This document shows positions 33,718 to 37,381 of a stretch of DNA of 37,381 bases, piece after piece. Made by a program: the position numbers and the translations under genes. This DNA comes from an uncultured Clostridia bacterium (GTDB lineage: Bacteria; Bacillota; Clostridia; Christensenellales; Aristaeellaceae), in contig CAMNHF010000011.1 in the NCBI GenBank assembly GCA_946538975.1, positions 1 through 37,381 on the forward strand. Direction: 5' to 3'. Below the pieces are notes generated by a model. It ran no database searches, had not been told where the DNA came from, and saw only the letters and a program-made list of their open reading frames with translations. How positions within the stretch are numbered: position 1 is the stretch's first letter; each line of letters begins with the position of its first letter.

Positions 33718-34527
33718 TCAGGCCGCGGTGACGGTGAACAGGCCCACGCAGGCGGGCTGAATGACCTTCGCGCCGCACAGGCTCAGGCCCTTGACGCAGT
33801 CATCGAAGCCCTTCTCGCGGCGGTAGGCCTCCAGCTTCACGATCTGCTGGGCGAAGGTCACGCCGTCCTCGGTCAAGGCGACGATCTCGCCGTTCAGGTC
33901 GGCGGAGATGTAGATGTCGAAGCCGCAGGCCCGCGCCACGGAGCCCTCGCACAGCCCCTGCTCGCCCATCACGGTGGCGGCGGTGGCAAAGCGCGCATCC
34001 TTCAGCAGCTCCGCCTCCACGCTGGAGGGCATGACCAGCGCACGGCCGCTGCGGGGCACGTTCGCCTCGTCCAGGGCGGTGCGGATGCGCAGCACGGCCT
34101 CATACATGCCGCCGGCGGGGACGGTCAGCGTCTGCTTGATGCCGGCGTCCGCGCGGATGACGGAGAGGATGTAGTCCTCCGCGTCCTCGGCCAGGCGGCG
34201 GGCGGCGGAGCGCATGGCCGCGTCCATCAGATCGGCGCGGGCCTGGGCGGCGTCGACGTCGCTGAGCAGGAAGTGGCAGTACGCGCCGTGGTCGATGACC
34301 AGGGTGCGGTCGGTGCCGGAGAGGGTCTCCGGGTCGTCGATGTCGGCGCCGGGGGTGTAGGGCTTCACGGCCACATCGGTCAGGCTGTCGATGTGCACGG
34401 TGTCGCCCCACTGGCGAATCTCGCCCTCATAGCGGCGGTTGCACAGCCGGCCGAACACCAGCTGCCTGTGCAGGTTCTCCTGGAGCCTCGCGCTCCAGAC
34501 CTTCGGGATAAAGCTGTTCACGGACAT
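33718..34527 (-). CDS. Major capsid protein, HK97 fold, P22-coat-like family
   Basis: 269 residues. The sequence has the pattern of Firmicutes P22-type coat proteins: N-terminal NSFIPKVWSARLQENLHRQL, a strand with GDTVHIDSLTDVAVKPYTPG, a long spine helix region (DAAQARADLMDAAMRSAARRLAEDAED), and the A-domain-like end (SGRALVMPSSVEAELLKD, VARACGFDIYIS). Length is complete and no frame damage is seen. CAAGGAGG precedes the start. The scaffold gene lies just upstream and a connector just downstream, so a shell could assemble. Confidence 0.86.
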   Translation of the reverse strand: MSVNSFIPKVWSARLQENLHRQLVFGRLCNRRYEGEIRQWGDTVHIDSLTDVAVKPYTPGADIDDPETLSGTDRTLVIDHGAYCHFLLSDVDAAQARADLMDAAMRSAARRLAEDAEDYILSVIRADAGIKQTLTVPAGGMYEAVLRIRTALDEANVPRSGRALVMPSSVEAELLKDARFATAATVMGEQGLCEGSVARACGFDIYISADLNGEIVALTEDGVTFAQQIVKLEAYRREKGFDDCVKGLSLCGAKVIQPACVGLFTVTAA

Positions 34528-34572
34528 GGTTTTTTCCTCCTTGCGTTCTCTTCCGGTTTGGTTCGCGGGTGA

Positions 34573-35031
34573 TTACGGGCAGCGCAGCATCTCGCGCACC
34601 TCGTCCCAGCGGGCGTTGATCTCCGCCTCGCTCATCGCGCTGATGGCCTCCCGCCTGCTGCGGCCGGGCTGCCACGCGGCCGGCGGCCGGGCCGGCTCCT
34701 CCGGGAACAGCCCCGGATACTGCCGCCGCAGCGGACTCAGCAGGGCCTGCGCGTTCTGCAGCCGTCCGCCGGCCATCACCGCCTGGGGCAGCGCGGCCAT
34801 CGTCAGCAGGGGGATGGCCTCCTCCTGCGCGCCCAGCCGCCGCAGCTCCCCGCGCAGGGCTTCCTCCGCCGCGCGGCGCTGCTCGGCCTCGTTCAGGCGC
34901 TGCACCTCGCCGCGGGCGCGCTCCGCCTCCGCGCGCAGGGCATCCACCGTCTCCCGGTGCGCCTGCCAGATCCTCTCGGCCGCCTCCTCCGGCAATTCCA
35001 GCTCCCGCAGCATTTCCTCCGTCAGTTCCAT
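34573..35031 (-). CDS. Phage scaffolding protein (GP20-like)
   Basis: 152 residues, mainly helical with a coiled coil at about 20-70 (VDALRAEAERARGEVQRLNE) and the family segment AIPLLTMAALPQAVMAGGRL near 72-91. Scaffolds guide capsid assembly and leave the shell. ATG at 35031 is chosen over 35037 because AGGAGG is 9 bases from the former and only 3 from the latter. It is the first gene of the cluster; the region upstream where portal and terminase would lie holds only control DNA. Confidence 0.82.
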   Translation of the reverse strand: MELTEEMLRELELPEEAAERIWQAHRETVDALRAEAERARGEVQRLNEAEQRRAAEEALRGELRRLGAQEEAIPLLTMAALPQAVMAGGRLQNAQALLSPLRRQYPGLFPEEPARPPAAWQPGRSRREAISAMSEAEINARWDEVREMLRCP

Positions 35032-35099
35032 TCGCATTCACCTCCTTCCCGGGGCACCGTCCGCCGCATTTGGCGAACTGGAGTTCCCCTGACGCGCCG

Positions 35100-35105
35100 A
35101 TCATA
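35100..35105 (-). promoter_or_regulatory. Extended -10 box of the phage-like cluster
   Basis: TATGAT preceded by TGC on the minus strand; transcription would begin near 35093, about 60 bases before the scaffold start. No TTGACA-like -35 stands at 17 bases; that region is taken by the repeat array, which suggests an activator-dependent promoter. Confidence 0.7.
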
Positions 35106-35116
35106 GCACAGGAGGA

Positions 35117-35184
35117 GCACGACAAAAAAGGTCAGTCCCCGACACAATACGACAACATACGACACCATACGACAACGCCGGACA
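35117..35184 (-). repeat. Helically phased array of TGTCG repeats upstream of the phage-like cluster
   Basis: On the plus strand GACA begins at 35121, 35141, 35151, 35161, 35171 and 35181 and GTCA at 35131: seven consecutive 10-bp steps. Read on the minus strand the units are TGTCGTAT (three times), TGTCGGGG, TGTCGTGC, TGACCTTT and TGTCCGGC. Ten-bp spacing places all units on one face of the helix. The core resembles the Spo0A box (TGTCGAA) and also PhoB/OmpR-type direct repeats. Confidence 0.85.
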
Positions 35185-35293
35185 TTTCGGCCGATCTGGT
35201 CCTGCATGCAGCCCGGACAGGCCATCAAAAGCGGCTGCCCCTGCCCCCTCGTCCCCGCTGCGCAAGGCCGGAGAGCACGTCTGCGCGCACACG

Positions 35294-35336
35294 AAAAATC
35301 CCCGCGGAGCCCTTGCGCGCCGGGCTCTGCGGGGAT
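35294..35336 (-). terminator. Terminator of the aldo/keto reductase gene
   Basis: ATCCCCGC/GCGGGGAT stem with inner GAGCCC/GGGCTC and five T on the minus strand. It separates the reductase from the phage-like cluster. Confidence 0.93.
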
Positions 35337-35392
35337 GCGTGCGAATTTTTGGAATTTTGCGAAAAATCGGAAAAATATTTTTTTCGGCGGCC

Positions 35393-36508
35393 TCACTCCA
35401 GCATGGCCGCGCCCTGCTTCAGGTATTCCGTGATCGGCAGATGCTGCGGGCAGGCGCGCTCGCACTGACGGCAGCCGATGCAGTCGGAGGCGCGGTGGCC
35501 GGGGGCCGCTGCCGCCTGATAGGCCGCGCGCGCCTCGGCATTCTGCCCGTTGGCCAGCTGCTTGTTCATGGCGGCGAAGATGTCCGGGATCGGGATCTCC
35601 TTCGGGCAGCCGCCGGTGCAGTAATGGCAGGCGGTGCATGGCACGGCGGCGGAGTGCCCCAGGATCCGCTGGGCCTGCTGGATGATCCGCTGCTCCTCGT
35701 CGTTCAGCGGCTGGAAGCTGCGCATGTAGGAGAGGTTGTCCTTCATCTGGTCGATGCTGGACATGCCGGAGAGCACGGTGATGATGCCGTCCAGCGAGGC
35801 CGCGAAGCGGATCGCCCAGGAGGCGCAGGACAGCTCCGGATGGCAGGCCTGGAACAGCCGCCGCACCTCCGCGGGCGGATTGGCCAGCGTGCCGCCCTTC
35901 ACCGGCTCCATCACCGTGATGGACACGCCGTGCCTGCGCGCGACCTCGTAATTGGCGCGGGAGGAAACCGCGGGGTTGTCCCAGTCGGCGTAGTTGATCT
36001 GCAGCTGGATGAAGTCCACCTCGGGATGGAGGGTCAGCAGGCGGTCCAGCAGCTCCGGCCCCGCGTGATAGGAGAAGCCCAGATGCCGGATCAGCCCCTT
36101 CGCCTTCTGCTCCGCGGCGAAGTCCCACAGGTGGAAGCGGTCATACTTGGCGTAGTTGTTCTCCATCAGGGAGTGCAGCAGATAGTAGTCGAAATAGCCC
36201 GCGCCGGTGCGCTCCAGGCTGGTGGTGAACTGCTTCTTGGCCGCGCTCTCGGTGGGGGCCAGCAGGAAGGCGTTGATCTTGTCGGCCAGCGTGAAGGACT
36301 CGCGGGGATAGCGCTCCACCAGCGCCTTGCGCGCCGCGGCCTCGGAGCCGACGTAGACGAAGGCCGTGTCGAAATAGGTGAAGCCGGCCTCCATGAACAG
36401 GTCGACCATGGTCTTGACCTGCTCAAGATCCGTGAACAGGCCCTTCCTGGGCAGCCGCATCAAACCGAAGCCGAGCTTCGGCACGTCTTTTCCGAAATAA
36501 TCTGACAT
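35393..36508 (-). CDS. Aldo/keto reductase with C-terminal 2[4Fe-4S] ferredoxin domain
   Basis: 371 residues. The TIM barrel (about 1-270) keeps the catalytic tetrad D47, Y52, K77 and H112 and reduces carbonyls with NAD(P)H. The C-terminal part has two cluster motifs: CTACHYCTGGCP (from 291) and CIGCRQCERACP (from 343). This fused form is common in anaerobic Clostridia and may exchange electrons with ferredoxin-type partners. The start at 36508 follows GGAGG by 7 bases. It is a single-gene unit, with its own promoter (36587) and terminator (35294). The substrate is unknown. Confidence 0.95.
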   Translation of the reverse strand: MSDYFGKDVPKLGFGLMRLPRKGLFTDLEQVKTMVDLFMEAGFTYFDTAFVYVGSEAAARKALVERYPRESFTLADKINAFLLAPTESAAKKQFTTSLERTGAGYFDYYLLHSLMENNYAKYDRFHLWDFAAEQKAKGLIRHLGFSYHAGPELLDRLLTLHPEVDFIQLQINYADWDNPAVSSRANYEVARRHGVSITVMEPVKGGTLANPPAEVRRLFQACHPELSCASWAIRFAASLDGIITVLSGMSSIDQMKDNLSYMRSFQPLNDEEQRIIQQAQRILGHSAAVPCTACHYCTGGCPKEIPIPDIFAAMNKQLANGQNAEARAAYQAAAAPGHRASDCIGCRQCERACPQHLPITEYLKQGAAMLE

Positions 36509-36586
36509 GGTCGGGCCTCCTTTGGGGGATGGGGGACGCTGCGTACAGGATTGCGCGCGGCTGTATGGCAATGCTGCTGATGTTTC

Positions 36587-36592
36587 ATTGTA
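36587..36592 (-). promoter_or_regulatory. Extended -10 of the aldo/keto reductase promoter
   Basis: Minus-strand TACAAT preceded by TGC. The -35 region (TGGAAT at 17 bases) is weak, as expected for an extended -10 promoter. Confidence 0.65.
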
Positions 36593-36607
36593 GCACAGTT
36601 TTCCGGA

Positions 36608-37270
36608 TTATTCCAGTTTATTCGGGTGATTGCCGCCGAGCTGAGCCCCCATCCCCCTCGCGATCCTCCCTGCGACGTCGTCGAAGTGGCCGCCGGGCTC
36701 GGGGTGGAAGGTGACCTCGCAGCCCTCACGGAGGAGGCGCAGGCGCTCCTGCTCCGTGGCCTCCGGGATCGCGCGCATGCGGGGATTGCGGGTGCGGCCC
36801 TCCCGGTCGCCCAGGGAGAGATATACGCGCCCGGCCCTGCAGGGGTGGCTGTCCGCAAAGTCCGCCCAGCCCTCATACCACAGGGAGCCGGACATGCTCG
36901 CCGCCCGCGCAAAGGCCGTGCAGGACCGCGCCGCCCACAGCGCGAACAGCCCGGCCAGCGAATACCCCGCCACGCAGCGGATCACCGGCCGGCCCGCCTC
37001 CGCCCAGGGCAGCACCTCCTCCAGGACCGCCCGGAGCAGGGCAGGCGCCTCCCCCGTGAAATGCTGCCCGCGGAACACCCCCGCCGCCGGCCACGGGCTC
37101 AGGTAGCGATCCCAGTCCACATCGAGGGCCACGACCGCCGGATCCCCGGCCAGGGCGCGGGCAGCCTCCGCCTCCTCCGGCGTCGAGGGCAGCACGATCA
37201 GCGGCGCGCCTGCCTGCACCTCCCCCAGCAAAACCGCCGTCCCGCACGAAAAACTCAGCGTCGCCGCCAT
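36608..37270 (-). CDS. Alpha/beta hydrolase, putative esterase
   Basis: 220 residues. The nucleophile elbow GYSLAGLFALWA (serine near 106) and the C-terminal EPGGHFDDV (histidine) belong to the esterase-D/IroE-like group of alpha/beta hydrolases; VYLSLGDREGRTRNPRM contributes the acid-side loop. There is no signal peptide, so it is cytosolic. The short size lacks a lid. The start at 37270 is preceded by AAGGAGGAG. The substrate could be a siderophore or acyl ester; sequence does not tell. Confidence 0.85.
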   Translation of the reverse strand: MAATLSFSCGTAVLLGEVQAGAPLIVLPSTPEEAEAARALAGDPAVVALDVDWDRYLSPWPAAGVFRGQHFTGEAPALLRAVLEEVLPWAEAGRPVIRCVAGYSLAGLFALWAARSCTAFARAASMSGSLWYEGWADFADSHPCRAGRVYLSLGDREGRTRNPRMRAIPEATEQERLRLLREGCEVTFHPEPGGHFDDVAGRIARGMGAQLGGNHPNKLE

Positions 37271-37300
37271 GAATACTCCTCCTTCTGCCTGCAAGCACAC

Positions 37301-37362
37301 CTTCCCCCAACCGTCCCCCCCCGGAATGCTCTTTCCGGAGAGGATGGGGGTCTGGGGGAAGG
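37301..37362. repeat. Long inverted repeat upstream of the hydrolase gene
   Basis: CTTCCCCCA and TGGGGGAAG arms enclose further CCCCC/GGGGG and TCCGGA pairing. It may be a terminator or attenuator for a gene beyond the right edge, or a leader structure of the hydrolase gene; there is no clear T run. Confidence 0.5.
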
Positions 37363-37381
37363 AGAAGCCGCTTTCTCTCAG

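Larger units (their letters stand above)
26796..35184 (-). mobile_element. Phage-derived capsid and tail cluster without packaging or tape-measure genes
   Basis: Twelve minus-strand genes in siphovirus order: scaffold, capsid, connectors, tail tube, Dit, Tal-like hub, fibre, endolysin, XhlA-like and holin. Missing are small and large terminase, portal, protease, tail chaperones, tape measure, integrase, repressor and replication genes. Genes are intact and mostly overlap. Base composition matches the host, which suggests long residence. No flanking direct repeat was found between 26730-26840 and 35035-35400. Confidence 0.8.

Noticed and set aside
26836..35031. Tailocin (phage tail-like bacteriocin)
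   Set aside because: Tailocins lose the head genes and keep the tape measure; here capsid and scaffold are present and the tape measure is absent.
35117..35184. CRISPR array
   Set aside because: The 10-bp period and absence of 25-40-bp repeats with spacers exclude it; it reads as phased protein-binding sites.
26730..35400. Attachment-site repeats flanking the phage-like cluster
   Set aside because: No shared direct repeat was seen by eye between the two edges, and no integrase or tRNA gene lies nearby.
35022..36128. Minus-strand open frame of 368 codons overlapping the aldo/keto reductase
   Set aside because: Arg/Gly/Pro-rich shadow that crosses the terminator, repeat array and promoter; no domain and no proper ribosome site.

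Overview
The window looks like chromosomal DNA of a high-GC, Gram-positive-type member of the Clostridia, probably an uncultured gut or rumen lineage. The evidence is strong AGGAGG ribosome binding sites, sigma-A promoters close to TTGACA-17-TATAAT that mostly carry an extended -10 (TGn), frequent GTG starts, an ABC-F protein with an attenuator-like leader, a site-2 protease of RseP/RasP type, BspA-like leucine-rich repeats, and phage genes of the Gram-positive siphovirus type (BppU-like fibre, r1t-like holin). The genus cannot be fixed from sequence reading alone. No rRNA, tRNA or CRISPR array was seen.

Positions 1-6,400 are metabolic: the N-terminal part of a sugar-type solute-binding protein, a secreted flavoprotein reductase with two tandem FMN-binding domains, a GH43 glycosidase, and a divergent glycerate kinase. 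Positions 6,400-13,030 hold a small secreted protein, an ECF sigma factor with its probable anti-sigma partner, two membrane proteins and one cytosolic protein of unknown function (two of these start from near-identical promoters), a zinc-ribbon membrane protein with three PASTA-like repeats, and a lone rfbA. Positions 13,030-16,200 hold a large HTH regulator with a partner gene, and an AT-rich BspA-like LRR protein. Positions 16,400-21,100 hold a zinc/cadmium-type efflux operon (separate HMA protein plus P1B ATPase) behind a textbook SmtB/ArsR-type operator, then an AlaX-type editing protein and an RseP-type protease. Positions 21,150-23,600 hold a peptidoglycan-binding protein and an AT-rich graveyard: a frameshifted polymorphic-toxin C-terminus, a possible orphan immunity gene, and an fn3 fragment. 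Positions 23,600-26,730 hold the ABC-F gene with its leader and a family 2 glycosyltransferase.

The most unusual region is 26,800-35,190, entirely on the minus strand. It is a compact, apparently intact capsid and tail gene cluster: scaffold, major capsid protein, two head-tail connector-like proteins, tail completion, tail tube, Dit, Tal-like hub, BppU/beta-helix fibre, NlpC/P60 endolysin, XhlA-like protein and r1t-like holin. Most junctions overlap by 4-8 bases. It has no terminase, portal, prohead protease, tape measure, tail chaperone, integrase or repressor. The tail tube gene runs straight into Dit through a 4-base overlap, exactly where the tape measure should lie. The cluster has its own terminator at each end of its transcription unit and one promoter. 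Directly upstream of that promoter's -10 are seven consecutive 10-bp registers of TGWC (six of them TGTC), resembling tandem Spo0A boxes or OmpR/PhoB-type direct repeats. This looks like a domesticated or satellite phage-like particle under host control, and is the best candidate in the window for an undescribed system.

Positions 35,393-37,270 return to housekeeping-type genes: an aldo/keto reductase with a two-cluster ferredoxin tail and a small alpha/beta hydrolase.
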